A DNA stretch of 64,000 bases, from NCBI GenBank assembly GCA_025350465.1, contig JANXXU010000048.1, forward strand, positions 124,001 through 188,000. Direction: 5' to 3'. How positions within the stretch are numbered: the stretch's first letter is position 1; the number at the start of each line of letters is the position of its first letter. Positions 1 to 8,346 of the stretch are shown here, one piece after another. The translations under genes and the position numbers were made by a program. The notes beneath the pieces are model-generated. The model saw only the letters and a list, made by a program, of their open reading frames with translations. It was not told where the DNA came from and did not search any database. This DNA is from Alphaproteobacteria bacterium. Lineage in GTDB: Bacteria > Pseudomonadota > Alphaproteobacteria > Micropepsales > Micropepsaceae.

Positions 1-166
1 GCAATTCCAGAAAGATTGCACGCCCGGCTATTACAACGGCGAAGGCCGGGCCGGCGAGGGCAACGGCCTGCTCGACGGCATCTATGGCCCCGGCTCCGTC
101 GCCTTTTTCGAGCTGGCCCGCGCCTGGCGTAACGAAGGCAATATGGCGGGGCTGGAGTTCGGTTAG
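1..166 (+). CDS. C-terminal fragment of a flavin-dependent (Baeyer-Villiger type) monooxygenase
   Basis: The window opens inside a gene; the readable frame starts at base 2 and ends at a TAG at 164-166, giving 54 residues. The fragment contains QKDCTPGYYNGEG and GPGSVAFFELARAW. This tail is typical of cyclohexanone-monooxygenase-like NADPH/FAD enzymes that insert oxygen next to a ketone. The FAD and NADPH Rossmann motifs lie outside the window, so substrate class cannot be judged. It converges on the gamma-glutamyltransferase gene, with only three bases between the two stops and no obvious terminator hairpin. Family call is fairly sure; exact function is not. Confidence 0.7.
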   Translation, partial: QFQKDCTPGYYNGEGRAGEGNGLLDGIYGPGSVAFFELARAWRNEGNMAGLEFG

Positions 167-169
167 GTC

Positions 170-1933
170 CTAGTACCCCATCGCCGCGCCGTCTTTGCGC
201 ATTTCGGAGGCGCCCCAATAGGCGCCGGTTTGCGGGTCGCGCATGATCGCTTGATAGCCGCCGAAGCTGCCGTCGCCGGGCTCGAGCTTATGGCCGCGGC
301 GCGCGAGTTCGGCACGCACTTGCGGTGAGATGCCGCTTTCCAGCTGCAGCGTACCGACGCCTTCACCTTTTTCGCCGGTCGGCTCAGGGCCGTTGTAGTG
401 GCGGAAGCGCGCGGCGTCGCCCGCTTCCTGAATGTTGAGGCCGAAATCGATCATGTTGACGAGCACCTGCACGTGGCCTTGCGGCTGCATGTCGCCGCCC
501 ATGACGCCGTAGCTCATGAACGGTTTGCCGTCCTTCATGACGAACGCCGGAATGATCGTGTGGAACGGGCGCTTGCCCGGCGCATAGACGTTGGGATGCG
601 CCGGATCGAGATTGTAGAGCTCACCGCGATCCTGGAACATGAAGCCGAGCCCGTCCGGCACGAGCCCCGATCCCATGCCGCGATAGTTCGACTGGATCAG
701 CGAGATCATCATCCCGTCTTTATCGGCGGCGGTGAGATAGGTCGTGTCGCCCTGCACGAGCTTCACTTCGCCGGGGCCTATGTTGTCGTTGGCGCGATCC
801 ATGTGGATGAGCGCGCGCCGCTGCGCCGCGTAAGAATCGGAGATCAGCGTCTTGACGGGCGCGTTGTAGAAGGCTGGATCGGCGTAGTACTTCGCCAAAT
901 CCTCGAACGCCAAACGCTTGGCTTCGACCATCACGTGCAACGCGTCGGCCGAGCCGCGGCCCATCGTCTTCAGGTCGAAGCCTTCCAATATTTTCAACAT
1001 CTCAAGCGCCGCGACGCCTTGCGTGTTCGGCGGCAGCTCGAACAAATCATAGCCGCGGTAACTGACGCCGACCGGATCGACCCAGGTGCTCGTGTGCTTG
1101 GCGAAATCTTCGTAACGCAGATCGCCGCCGATGCGCCGGAAGTAGGTGTCGATCGTTTTGGCGATCGGTCCTTTGTAAAAGGCGTCGCGTCCGCCGCGTG
1201 CGATCGTCTCGTAGGTGTGCGCCAAATCCGGGTTGCGGAAGATCGCGCCTTCTTTCGGCGTACGCCCGTCGATCAAATAGGTGTGCCGCGCGTTCTCAAG
1301 CTCTTCGATTTGATCCTTGTTCTTGGCGAAGGCTTTGAAGTTGAGCTCCAAATAATTCGCCACGAGCTGGGAGACCGGAAAGCCTTCGCGCGCATATTGG
1401 ATCGCGGGTGCCAGCACTTGATCCATAGGCAACTTGCCGAAGCGGTTGTGCAACTCGAACCAGCCGTCGACGGCCCCGGGCACGGTGACCGGGAGCGAGC
1501 CGAGGCTCGGGATCGTGGTCTTGTCGCCGAGCTTCGCCTTGAGTTGCGCGAGCGTACGGCCCATCGGCGAACGGCCAGAGCCGTTCAGGCCGTAGAGCTT
1601 GTGCGTCTTGGGGTCCCAAACAATCGCGAAGAGATCGCCACCGACACCACAACTCACCGGCTCCATCAAGCCCAGCGCGGCGTTCGCTGCGATCGCCGCA
1701 TCGACGGCGCTGCCGCCCTTTTTCAAGATATCGATGGCTATCATCGTGGCGAGCGGTTGTGCAGTCGCCGCCATGCCGTGCATCGCCACCACCGGCGCCC
1801 GCGTAGCGAACGGTTCACCGGTGTAGCGGTCGCCGCCGCCCGGCGCCGCGGTCGCATGAAATTCCTTGTCCGCCGCCATCGCAGGTTTTGCCATCAAAAG
1901 AAGTCCTATTGCTGCCGCCGCAATGCCGCGCAT
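170..1933 (-). CDS. ggt: Gamma-glutamyltransferase (gamma-glutamyl transpeptidase)
   Basis: This 587-residue precursor has a signal peptide (residues 1-20, ending AMA-A), so the enzyme should be periplasmic. The family cleaves itself before a threonine, which becomes the N-terminal nucleophile of the small subunit and attacks gamma-glutamyl bonds of glutathione and related peptides. The conserved GDTTYLTAADKDG block is present and places the nucleophile at about Thr397. Early family blocks KKGGSAVDAAIA (71-82) and CGVGGD (95-100) are intact. Length is normal. It sits 24 bases downstream of the Rap1a-like gene on the same strand, so the two may be co-transcribed. A role in glutathione or gamma-glutamyl peptide turnover is inferred from the family. 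Confidence 0.95.
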   Translation of the reverse strand: MRGIAAAAIGLLLMAKPAMAADKEFHATAAPGGGDRYTGEPFATRAPVVAMHGMAATAQPLATMIAIDILKKGGSAVDAAIAANAALGLMEPVSCGVGGDLFAIVWDPKTHKLYGLNGSGRSPMGRTLAQLKAKLGDKTTIPSLGSLPVTVPGAVDGWFELHNRFGKLPMDQVLAPAIQYAREGFPVSQLVANYLELNFKAFAKNKDQIEELENARHTYLIDGRTPKEGAIFRNPDLAHTYETIARGGRDAFYKGPIAKTIDTYFRRIGGDLRYEDFAKHTSTWVDPVGVSYRGYDLFELPPNTQGVAALEMLKILEGFDLKTMGRGSADALHVMVEAKRLAFEDLAKYYADPAFYNAPVKTLISDSYAAQRRALIHMDRANDNIGPGEVKLVQGDTTYLTAADKDGMMISLIQSNYRGMGSGLVPDGLGFMFQDRGELYNLDPAHPNVYAPGKRPFHTIIPAFVMKDGKPFMSYGVMGGDMQPQGHVQVLVNMIDFGLNIQEAGDAARFRHYNGPEPTGEKGEGVGTLQLESGISPQVRAELARRGHKLEPGDGSFGGYQAIMRDPQTGAYWGASEMRKDGAAMGY

Positions 1934-1957
1934 CTCATGTCACCAAATTATTCGACG

Positions 1958-2365
1958 TCAATGTTGCCGCGGTGGGCAGGGAAAATCGGTCTCGAGCGTG
2001 TGCTGCGCGAGATCGCGCGGCGGCCCGGCGAGTTCGGCGCTGTGGGCGTTTCCGTATTTGACGATGCGCTGTGCCATCTCGCGATAGGAGAGAAAATCGG
2101 GCAGGCGTACGCACGATGACGTGGCGGCTGCCGGCAAACCTTTGACCATCGCATCGCGGTGCGCGTCTTCGCTCGTCTTAAAGGCGGTGAAAAATCCGAC
2201 CAGGAACCGGCGGCAGGGATCGGGTTCGCGCAGGGCATTTTCGTCCTTCGCGGCGTAGGCGCCGCAGGCGGCAACGAGCTCTTTGCCCGTGTTGATTTCA
2301 GCCGCCACGGCTGGGGCTGCCAGCGCCAGAATGGCCAGGACCAGAACGGTCGATCCGATGCGCAT
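1958..2365 (-). CDS. Small secreted Rap1a/Tai-family-like protein
   Basis: The 135-residue protein starts at the ATG at 2365; an upstream extension of the frame has no signal-like features. Residues 1-21 form a signal peptide (MRIGSTVLVLAILALAAPAVAA). The mature part has four or five cysteines, the motif CRRFLVGFFTAF and a later CVRLPDFLSYREMAQRIVKYG. This pattern matches small alphaproteobacterial proteins of the Rap1a/Tai family, named after an immunity protein of a type VI effector. No effector or type VI gene is nearby, so an immunity role is not supported here. It precedes ggt by 24 bases and is divergent from the CDP-alcohol transferase. Confidence 0.6.
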   Translation of the reverse strand: MRIGSTVLVLAILALAAPAVAAEINTGKELVAACGAYAAKDENALREPDPCRRFLVGFFTAFKTSEDAHRDAMVKGLPAAATSSCVRLPDFLSYREMAQRIVKYGNAHSAELAGPPRDLAQHTLETDFPCPPRQH

Positions 2366-2450
2366 TGATTGTCCTTTCGGCGTTGAACTGGAGCGTCGTC
2401 CGAACCGGCGCAGGCATGCTATGCGTGTCGGGCGACCAGGGAAGCCTGTC

Positions 2451-3092
2451 ATGCTTGACGCCATTATACGTAAGCGGATCGATCCGCCTCTAGCCGTGAT
2501 CGCACGGCGTGCAGTGGAATGGCAGATTTCTGCCCAAACTGCCACAGTGATCGGGTTCCTGCTTGGCCTCGGTTCGGCTGCGCTCGTTGCCTCGCAACTC
2601 TACATCCCGGCGGTCGTCGTCTTTGTCGTCAGCCGATTTTTCGACGGCCTCGACGGCGCAATCGCCCGCCAGACCCGGCTGACCGACCTCGGCGGCTTTC
2701 TCGACATCACGCTCGATTTTATTATTTACGCGGTGATGGTTTTCGCCTTCGCACTCGCCGATCCAGCGGCGAACGCGCTTGCAGCCGCGTTCTTGACGAC
2801 GAGCTTCATGGGTCCGGCGGCAACGTTCCTCGCTTACGCGATTATCGCCGCCAAGCACGGCATCACCACCGACATTCGCGGGTCGAAGTCGCTCTATTAT
2901 TTGGGAGGACTGACAGAAGGCACCGAGACGATCGTCTGCATAGTGCTGATGTGCCTTTTTCCGGCGTGGTTCTCGCTCATCGCGGTCGTCTACGGCGTCA
3001 TGTGCTGGATCACGGCCGGCACGCGTATCGCCGCCGCGGTCTCGACGCTCAGTGAGATCGATCGCGCGCCTGCAGGGAAGGTCGCACAATGA
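2451..3092 (+). CDS. CDP-alcohol phosphatidyltransferase family membrane protein
   Basis: The 213-residue integral membrane enzyme carries the family signature as DGAIAR followed by GGFLDITLD (DG-xx-AR-x7-GxxxDxxxD). These aspartates bind metal and CDP in enzymes that move a phosphatidyl group onto an alcohol such as glycerol phosphate, serine or inositol. Several hydrophobic segments surround the motif. The ATG at 2451 is preferred because a purine-rich AGGGAA lies about eight bases upstream; an in-frame ATG at 2421 is less well placed. The stop overlaps the acyl-CoA dehydrogenase start by four bases (ATGA). The accepted alcohol cannot be predicted. This is one of two such enzymes in the window. 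Confidence 0.8.
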   Translation: MLDAIIRKRIDPPLAVIARRAVEWQISAQTATVIGFLLGLGSAALVASQLYIPAVVVFVVSRFFDGLDGAIARQTRLTDLGGFLDITLDFIIYAVMVFAFALADPAANALAAAFLTTSFMGPAATFLAYAIIAAKHGITTDIRGSKSLYYLGGLTEGTETIVCIVLMCLFPAWFSLIAVVYGVMCWITAGTRIAAAVSTLSEIDRAPAGKVAQ

Positions 3093-4237
3093 CCTCGACC
3101 CAATCACCGGTCATCGCAGCCATCGCCAAGATCTGCGCCAAGTACGACGACGCCTATTGGTACGCGCGCGACAACGATCACCGCTTCCCCGAAGAGTTCG
3201 TGCGCGATATCGCGGCCGGCGGATTTTTGGGTGTTGCGATGCCGGAAAGCGTCGGCGGAGCGGGGCTCGGCGTTTGCGACGCGGCGTTGATGATGCACGA
3301 GATCGCGCACTCGGGCGCCGGCATGACCGGCGTTTCGGCCATTCATATCAATATCTTCGGCCCGCACCCGATCGCCGTCTTCGGTAGCGAAGAGCAGAAG
3401 GCGCGCATGTTGCGCCCGCTGATCGCCGGCGAAACGCGGTGCTGCTTTGCCGTGACTGAACCAGACGCCGGGCTTGACACCTCGAGCATCAAGACGCGCG
3501 CCGAGCGTGACGGCGACCACTGGATTGTTAGCGGGCGCAAGATCTGGACCTCAACGGCGCAGACCGCGACGCACATGCTTCTGCTCGCGCGCACCGCACC
3601 GAAGGGTCCAAAGCCGACCGACGGCTTGAGCCTGTTCTACACAAAGCTCGATCGCGACCGGGTCGAAGTGCGCGAGATTCCGAAGATGGGCCGCCACGCC
3701 GTCGACTCCAACATGCTCTTCATCGACGCGCTGCGCGTGCCGGGCGACGATCTGATCGGCGAGGCGGGGAAGGGGTTCGATTACCTGCTTCACGCTTTCA
3801 ACCCCGAGCGCATCTTGGTTGCGGCCGAAGCGGTCGGCATCGGCCGCAACGCGTTGAAGCGCGCCGCGACCTACGCGCGCGAGCGGGTCGTGTTCGGCCG
3901 GCCGATCGGTCAAAACCAAGCGATCCAGCATCCGCTGGCGCGCTCATGGGCGGAGCTTGAAGCGGCCTGGCTCATGGTGATGCACGCGGCGGCGCTCTAC
4001 GACGCCGGCAAGTCCTGCGGCATAGAGGCGAACGCGGCGAAGTACCTGGCCGCCGAAGCCGCGTTCAAAGCCTGCGAGACGGCTGTCATGACGCACGGCG
4101 GCATGGGCTACGCGCGCGAATTTCACGTCGAGCGCCTATTCCGCGAGGTCTTGATCGCGCGCATCGCGCCCGTCAGCCGCGAGATGATCTTGAATTTCAT
4201 CGCCGAGAAGGCGTTGGGTATGCCGAAATCGTATTGA
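3089..4237 (+). CDS. Acyl-CoA dehydrogenase family protein
   Basis: The 382-residue protein has the standard order of an acyl-CoA dehydrogenase: N-terminal helices, a beta domain with CCFAVTEPDAGLDTS (flavin-contacting T/S block) and RKIWTSTAQTATH, then a C-terminal helical domain with RVVFGRPIGQNQAIQHPLA and THGGMGYAREFHVERLFRE. Such enzymes oxidise an acyl-CoA at alpha-beta carbons with FAD and pass electrons to ETF. Substrate chain cannot be read from sequence. Its start overlaps the upstream CDP-alcohol transferase, and the GFA gene follows after 11 bases, so it sits in a compact operon. The family is certain; the pathway is unknown. Confidence 0.88.
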   Translation: MTSTQSPVIAAIAKICAKYDDAYWYARDNDHRFPEEFVRDIAAGGFLGVAMPESVGGAGLGVCDAALMMHEIAHSGAGMTGVSAIHINIFGPHPIAVFGSEEQKARMLRPLIAGETRCCFAVTEPDAGLDTSSIKTRAERDGDHWIVSGRKIWTSTAQTATHMLLLARTAPKGPKPTDGLSLFYTKLDRDRVEVREIPKMGRHAVDSNMLFIDALRVPGDDLIGEAGKGFDYLLHAFNPERILVAAEAVGIGRNALKRAATYARERVVFGRPIGQNQAIQHPLARSWAELEAAWLMVMHAAALYDAGKSCGIEANAAKYLAAEAAFKACETAVMTHGGMGYAREFHVERLFREVLIARIAPVSREMILNFIAEKALGMPKSY

Positions 4238-4248
4238 GGGAGGGTTTG

Positions 4249-4707
4249 ATGGAAGGTGGTTGCGATTGTCGCGAGATTCGCTATCGCATGACGAGCAAGC
4301 CGATGTTCGTTCATTGCTGTCATTGCCGCTGGTGCCAGCGCGAGACCGGCGCATCGTTCGCGCTCAACGCGATGATCGAATCCGATCGCGTCGAGCTGCT
4401 GCACGGCAAGTGTGAGATCGTCAACACGCCGTCGAACAGCGGCAAGGGTCAACTGATCGCACGCTGCCCGACGTGCCGCATCGCGGTGTGGAGCAATTAC
4501 GGCGGCGCGGGCGAGAAGGTGCGGTTCGTTCGCGTCGGTACGCTCGACAACCCCGATCAATGTCCACCCGACATCCACATCTTCACGTCGTCGAAGCAGC
4601 CTTGGGTCGTCCTGCCTCCGGGAATGCCGGCGGTCGCCGAATATTATAAGACTGCGGATTATTGGCCGGCCGATAGCCTCGCCCGCCGCAAGGCGATCTT
4701 CGGCTGA
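4249..4707 (+). CDS. GFA (glutathione-dependent formaldehyde-activating)/CENP-V domain protein
   Basis: This 152-residue protein has the zinc-binding cysteine pattern of the GFA family: GGCDCREIRY near the N-terminus, HCCHCRWCQRETGASF at about 26-41 and ARCPTCRIAVWS in the second half. The founding member was thought to help glutathione react with formaldehyde, but most relatives have no proven reaction. The ATG at 4249 is chosen because a strong GAGGGAGGG lies just upstream at 4236-4244; a TTG at 4234 would overlap it. The stop overlaps the HIT-domain start by one base (TGATG), indicating translational coupling. Specific function is not assigned. Confidence 0.82.
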   Translation: MEGGCDCREIRYRMTSKPMFVHCCHCRWCQRETGASFALNAMIESDRVELLHGKCEIVNTPSNSGKGQLIARCPTCRIAVWSNYGGAGEKVRFVRVGTLDNPDQCPPDIHIFTSSKQPWVVLPPGMPAVAEYYKTADYWPADSLARRKAIFG

Positions 4708-5132
4708 TGACCGACCCGAACTTCGATCTTCATGCGCAGCTTGAGGCCGATACCGTGCCGCTTGTCGATTGGCCGCTCGCGCGACTCTTGTTGATGAACG
4801 ATCGCCGCTTTCCGTGGATCATTCTCGTTCCGCGCGTGAGCGGCGCGAGCGAAATTTTCGATTTGCCGGCGTCCGCCCGAACGGTGCTTTGGCGCGAGGT
4901 CGATGCAGCGGCGTCAAAACTCAAGGCTGAAACGCGCGCGTTGAAGATCAATATCGGCGCGCTCGGCAACATCGTTCGCCAGCTGCACATTCACGTCGTC
5001 GCGCGCAACGAAGGCGACGGCGCGTGGCCGGGTCCGGTTTGGGGCTCCGGGACCCGCATTCCCTACGAAGCGGGTCGATTGAAAGCGCTCACGACGCAGT
5101 TCGCTGCGATGCTCGGATCGGCCCCCTCTTAA
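4707..5132 (+). CDS. HIT (histidine triad) domain protein
   Basis: The 141-residue protein contains the nucleotide-binding block GALGNIVRQLHIHVVARNEGD. The HIT motif normally reads HxHxH; here the first histidine is a glutamine (QLHIHVV), a variant seen in some bacterial HIT proteins. The catalytic middle histidine is kept. Family members hydrolyse or transfer nucleotidyl groups from dinucleoside polyphosphates, AMP-lysine or similar substrates. A second conserved element is RRFPWIILVPRV near the N-terminus. It overlaps the GFA gene by one base and ends four bases before the SLT-domain gene, so it belongs to the same run. Confidence 0.85.
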   Translation: MTDPNFDLHAQLEADTVPLVDWPLARLLLMNDRRFPWIILVPRVSGASEIFDLPASARTVLWREVDAAASKLKAETRALKINIGALGNIVRQLHIHVVARNEGDGAWPGPVWGSGTRIPYEAGRLKALTTQFAAMLGSAPS

Positions 5133-5136
5133 TCTC

Positions 5137-6111
5137 TTGTCAAGATTCGCGAGCCTTGGCATGGGCCTTGCGATCTGTGCTGCCACCATGCAGGTGACAA
5201 CCGTTGCACCCGAGGGCCAGACGCGCCCGGACAAGACCACAGCCGACCGCTCGGTGATCGGTGCGCTGTCGCGTGCGGCCGCACGCACGGGTGCCGATTT
5301 CGGCTATTTGCTGCAGACGGCAATGCGGGAATCCAGCCTTAATCCCAACGCTCAGGCGTCCACATCGAGCGCCAGCGGTCTCTTCCAGTTCGTCGACCAG
5401 ACATGGCTCGGCACCGTCAAGCAACATGGCACTGAGCATGGTTTGGCGAACTATGCCGATGCCATCACCATGGGCAGCGACGGCCGGTTCCAAGTTGCCG
5501 ACCCAGGCCTTCGCCAGGAAATTCTTGCCCTGCGCAACGATCCCGAAGTGTCGGCCACGATGGCCGGCGAAATGACCCGGGACGTGCGTCAGACCATGGA
5601 ATCCGCCCTTGGCCGCCCCGTCACCAGCGGCGAGCTTTATGCCGCGCATTTCATGGGGCCAAAGGGCGCGATCAAGCTCATAAAGGCGGCGGCAGCGACT
5701 CCCCACGCCTCGGCGTCCGTCCTGTTTCCGGAGGCAGCCCAGGCGAATAAGCGCATTTTCTATACCAAGAACGGCGACGAACGCTCGGTCGCGTCGGTTG
5801 TGACCGCGCTGACGTGCAAGCCCGATTGCGATGCCGCGTCCATGCTGGCTGACGCTCAAACGGCGGCGATGCCGGCACGTTTGGCGATGGCGGACGCAAA
5901 CCCCCACGAAGCGCTGCGTGGTGCGATTGCCGACATCGCCACGCCGACCGCAAAGACCGGCGGAATTTCGACGGTCCTCGCCAACGCGGCGTTCGTCTTG
6001 GCGCCCGTCATGGTGCAATTATTGTCCTCTCTCGACCCGATGCCGTCGCTGGCGAAAGATCCCTTGGATCCGACAACCAATACGTTGCGCCGAAAGTCAG
6101 TGGACATCTAA
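5137..6111 (+). CDS. SLT-domain protein, probable periplasmic lytic transglycosylase
   Basis: The 324-residue protein has a weak N-terminal hydrophobic stretch compatible with export and then the soluble lytic transglycosylase core. The likely catalytic glutamate is in AMRESSLNP (about 64-72), followed by SSASGLFQFVDQTWL and, further on, GELYAAHFMGPKGA. Such enzymes cut peptidoglycan between MurNAc and GlcNAc with formation of a 1,6-anhydro end. The C-terminal 100 residues are low in recognisable features. The start is uncertain: the frame opens at a TTG (5137), and the first ATG is at 5161, which shortens the export signal. Neither has a strong ribosome binding site. Confidence 0.75.
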   Translation: MSRFASLGMGLAICAATMQVTTVAPEGQTRPDKTTADRSVIGALSRAAARTGADFGYLLQTAMRESSLNPNAQASTSSASGLFQFVDQTWLGTVKQHGTEHGLANYADAITMGSDGRFQVADPGLRQEILALRNDPEVSATMAGEMTRDVRQTMESALGRPVTSGELYAAHFMGPKGAIKLIKAAAATPHASASVLFPEAAQANKRIFYTKNGDERSVASVVTALTCKPDCDAASMLADAQTAAMPARLAMADANPHEALRGAIADIATPTAKTGGISTVLANAAFVLAPVMVQLLSSLDPMPSLAKDPLDPTTNTLRRKSVDI

Positions 6112-6200
6112 CGGCGTAGCGTGCGGCGCCCAGGCACTGGCGGCTTGCAGGCGCAAAGGCGATAAGACGGCCCCTTCCGCCGAGTGTATTGCGCCGTCTC

Positions 6201-7349
6201 ATGCTTCAGGTCGTTCGTCAGTGGTGGCCGATCCTCATCGCGGTCATGTTCTTCCAAATCGGCAACGGCCTCTCGGGCACGCTCTTCAGTCTGGGTGTGG
6301 ACGCTCGCGGCCTGGCCGGTTGGGAGACGGGCCTCATCCTCTCAGCCTTCTATGCAGGCAACATTGCGGGTCCATTTCTTGCGCCCCCGGTCATCAAGCG
6401 CATGGCCCACATCGCCACGATTATGATTTTCGCGGTGCTCGCCGCGCTGAGTGTCGCTGGTTTGGGACTGACGGCCGACGGGCTCGCGCTCGCCATTTTG
6501 CGCACGGCGCAGGGTGTCGGCTATTCGGGCTTATATGCGGCGATCGAGAGCTGGTTGAATCTGGGTACAGACGATCGTTGGCGTGCGCGAGTTTTTGCGG
6601 TCTACATTCTCGTTCAGCTCGTGGGTCTCGCCGGCGGCCAGTTTTTGATCAACGGACGCGCGTTCGGCGAGATGGTTCTCTATTTCCTCGCAGCGGTGAT
6701 GATCGCGTTGCCGGCGGTAATCTTGCCGGTCGCGCCGATGCAGAACCCGTCCTTCGAAACACCGGAATCCGTCGGCGTGCTTGCTCTGGCGCGCCGCTCG
6801 CCTCTGGGCGTCCTCGCCGTGGCCTTAGCGGGTTTCACTTGGGCGTCGGTGATGGCGACGGGGCCTGTTTTTGCTCAACGCGTCGGTCTCGACGATCTGA
6901 GCAAGTCGATCTTCATGGCGCTGCCGATCATCGGTGGACTCATCGCCCAGTTTCCGTTGGGCTGGCTTGCCGATCACAGCGAGCGCCGTCTGGTGCTAGC
7001 TGGGATGGGACTTGCCGCGATGCTGTTTGCAACGGCCGGCATGCTCGCCTCTCCCGGAGCGGAGTTGCTGATCGCCGTCGCGGGCTTCGGCGCGATGACC
7101 TTCCCCCTCTACGCCGTGGCCGTCGCGCTGACCAATGAGGTGCTGAGCCAAGACCATCGCATTGCAGCCAGCGCGTCGGTCGTCGTGTATTTCGGCATCG
7201 GCGCCATAGCCGGACCGGCCGTCACGACGATGACGATGGATTCATGGGGGCCGAGCGGTTTCTTTTTGGCGCAGGACACGGTGGAGGCGATTTTCACGGC
7301 CGCCGTCCTCTTATCGCTTATCCACCTTCGCCGTCGTCCGGCATCATAG
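6201..7349 (+). CDS. Major facilitator superfamily transporter (YcaD-like)
   Basis: The 382-residue protein has about twelve hydrophobic segments and the layout of a small MFS permease. An MFS-type loop RTAQGVGYSGLYAAIESWLN lies near residue 100, and a second-half loop GWLADHSERR lies between later helices. This arrangement resembles the YcaD group of unknown substrate. I place the start at the ATG at 6201; a TTG four codons upstream (6189) is possible. The 3' end overlaps the converging Rsm22-like gene by 32 bases. Transport direction and substrate cannot be inferred from neighbours. Confidence 0.8.
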   Translation: MLQVVRQWWPILIAVMFFQIGNGLSGTLFSLGVDARGLAGWETGLILSAFYAGNIAGPFLAPPVIKRMAHIATIMIFAVLAALSVAGLGLTADGLALAILRTAQGVGYSGLYAAIESWLNLGTDDRWRARVFAVYILVQLVGLAGGQFLINGRAFGEMVLYFLAAVMIALPAVILPVAPMQNPSFETPESVGVLALARRSPLGVLAVALAGFTWASVMATGPVFAQRVGLDDLSKSIFMALPIIGGLIAQFPLGWLADHSERRLVLAGMGLAAMLFATAGMLASPGAELLIAVAGFGAMTFPLYAVAVALTNEVLSQDHRIAASASVVVYFGIGAIAGPAVTTMTMDSWGPSGFFLAQDTVEAIFTAAVLLSLIHLRRRPAS

Positions 7350-8310
7350 GCGGCCAAGTCTCGCCCCAGTCCGCGTCGCGCGCCGCGCGGTAGGCGGGCC
7401 GGTCCGCGCGCGTAACCGTTGTTCGCGCAAGGCCAGTCTGCGAACAAAGATCGAGGTGAACGTGGCCGCCGGCGCGGATTGGCCGCCGGACGATGCGCGA
7501 TGCCGCAATACGCATGGGTTCCGGCCGCGTCATGACGACATAGCAAAACTTCTCGTCCTCAAAGCCGAGCTGCGCGGCCTTGAGCTTACGATGCAAGGCG
7601 CCGCGTTCGACGCGCACGGCGCGATGGCACCAATCGCTGGACGTCATTGGGCACGATGCGTCGTGCGTACACGGTGCCGCCGCGTGACCGTCCAGCTGGA
7701 GGCAGAGTTCGCGCACGCGGTGGACGACAGCAAAACCTTGCGGCGTCCCGGGCTCGACGACGACCAGCGCTATCGACGCAGCCGACCAGAGCATTCGGAC
7801 CGTAGCGTCCAGGCTCGATTGAGGCACTTCGTTCAAAACATAGGCCGCGACGACCAAATCATGCGGCCGGGTGGAGAGCGTCGCGATATCGCCGATGACA
7901 CGAGACGCCACCAGCCCCATTGCCGCCGACAAACGCGTGGCGCTGTCCGACCAACCTGCGTCACGCTCAATTTGCGAGAAGACCGACAGATGAGGCAAGC
8001 ACGCTCGGGCAGCGAGCGATGCCGTGCCTGGACCGGCGCCGGCATCCAAACATCGCTCGATACATGCGACGTCGATGGTGCGAGACATCTCATCGAGGGC
8101 TAATCGCACGGCGGCATAGGTTGCGGGCAACCGCATTGCCGTATAGGCGGCCCGTTCCGCTTCGCCCAGGCGCATGGGAACGCCGCCGGCTTCGCGCCGG
8201 TAAGCCAATGATAATCTTTGTGCCGCGTGAATCAGCTCGTCAGCCGGTAAACGATTGCCTTCCGCGGCGACGGCGCGGGACAGAGAATCTGGCAGAGCGA
8301 CGACCGGCAT
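7318..8310 (-). CDS. Rsm22-like small ribosomal subunit methyltransferase/assembly factor
   Basis: The 330-residue protein begins with helical segments and then a SAM-fold: CLDAGAGPGTASLA (about 87-100) is the glycine-rich loop, and VVAAYVLNEVP (153-163) resembles the family LNEL block. After residue 200 it has cysteines 214, 220 and 228 in the order C-x5-C-x7-C plus Cys256 (and Cys203). This matches the cysteine pattern reported for the iron-sulphur cluster of mitochondrial METTL17/Rsm22. Family members bind the small ribosomal subunit and help its maturation. The gene converges on the MFS gene and diverges from DUF2336 with only 36 bases between starts. Whether it methylates is unknown. Confidence 0.78.
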   Translation of the reverse strand: MPVVALPDSLSRAVAAEGNRLPADELIHAAQRLSLAYRREAGGVPMRLGEAERAAYTAMRLPATYAAVRLALDEMSRTIDVACIERCLDAGAGPGTASLAARACLPHLSVFSQIERDAGWSDSATRLSAAMGLVASRVIGDIATLSTRPHDLVVAAYVLNEVPQSSLDATVRMLWSAASIALVVVEPGTPQGFAVVHRVRELCLQLDGHAAAPCTHDASCPMTSSDWCHRAVRVERGALHRKLKAAQLGFEDEKFCYVVMTRPEPMRIAASRIVRRPIRAGGHVHLDLCSQTGLARTTVTRADRPAYRAARDADWGETWPPMMPDDGEGG

Positions 8311-8346
8311 AACGACACCTTAACCGGCCGCTGCCTACGATCCAGC

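Noticed and set aside
398-2119. 573-residue frame opposite ggt
   Set aside because: It is the antisense shadow of ggt in high-GC DNA; it is Arg/His/Val-rich, has no domain, and would overlap a certain gene entirely.
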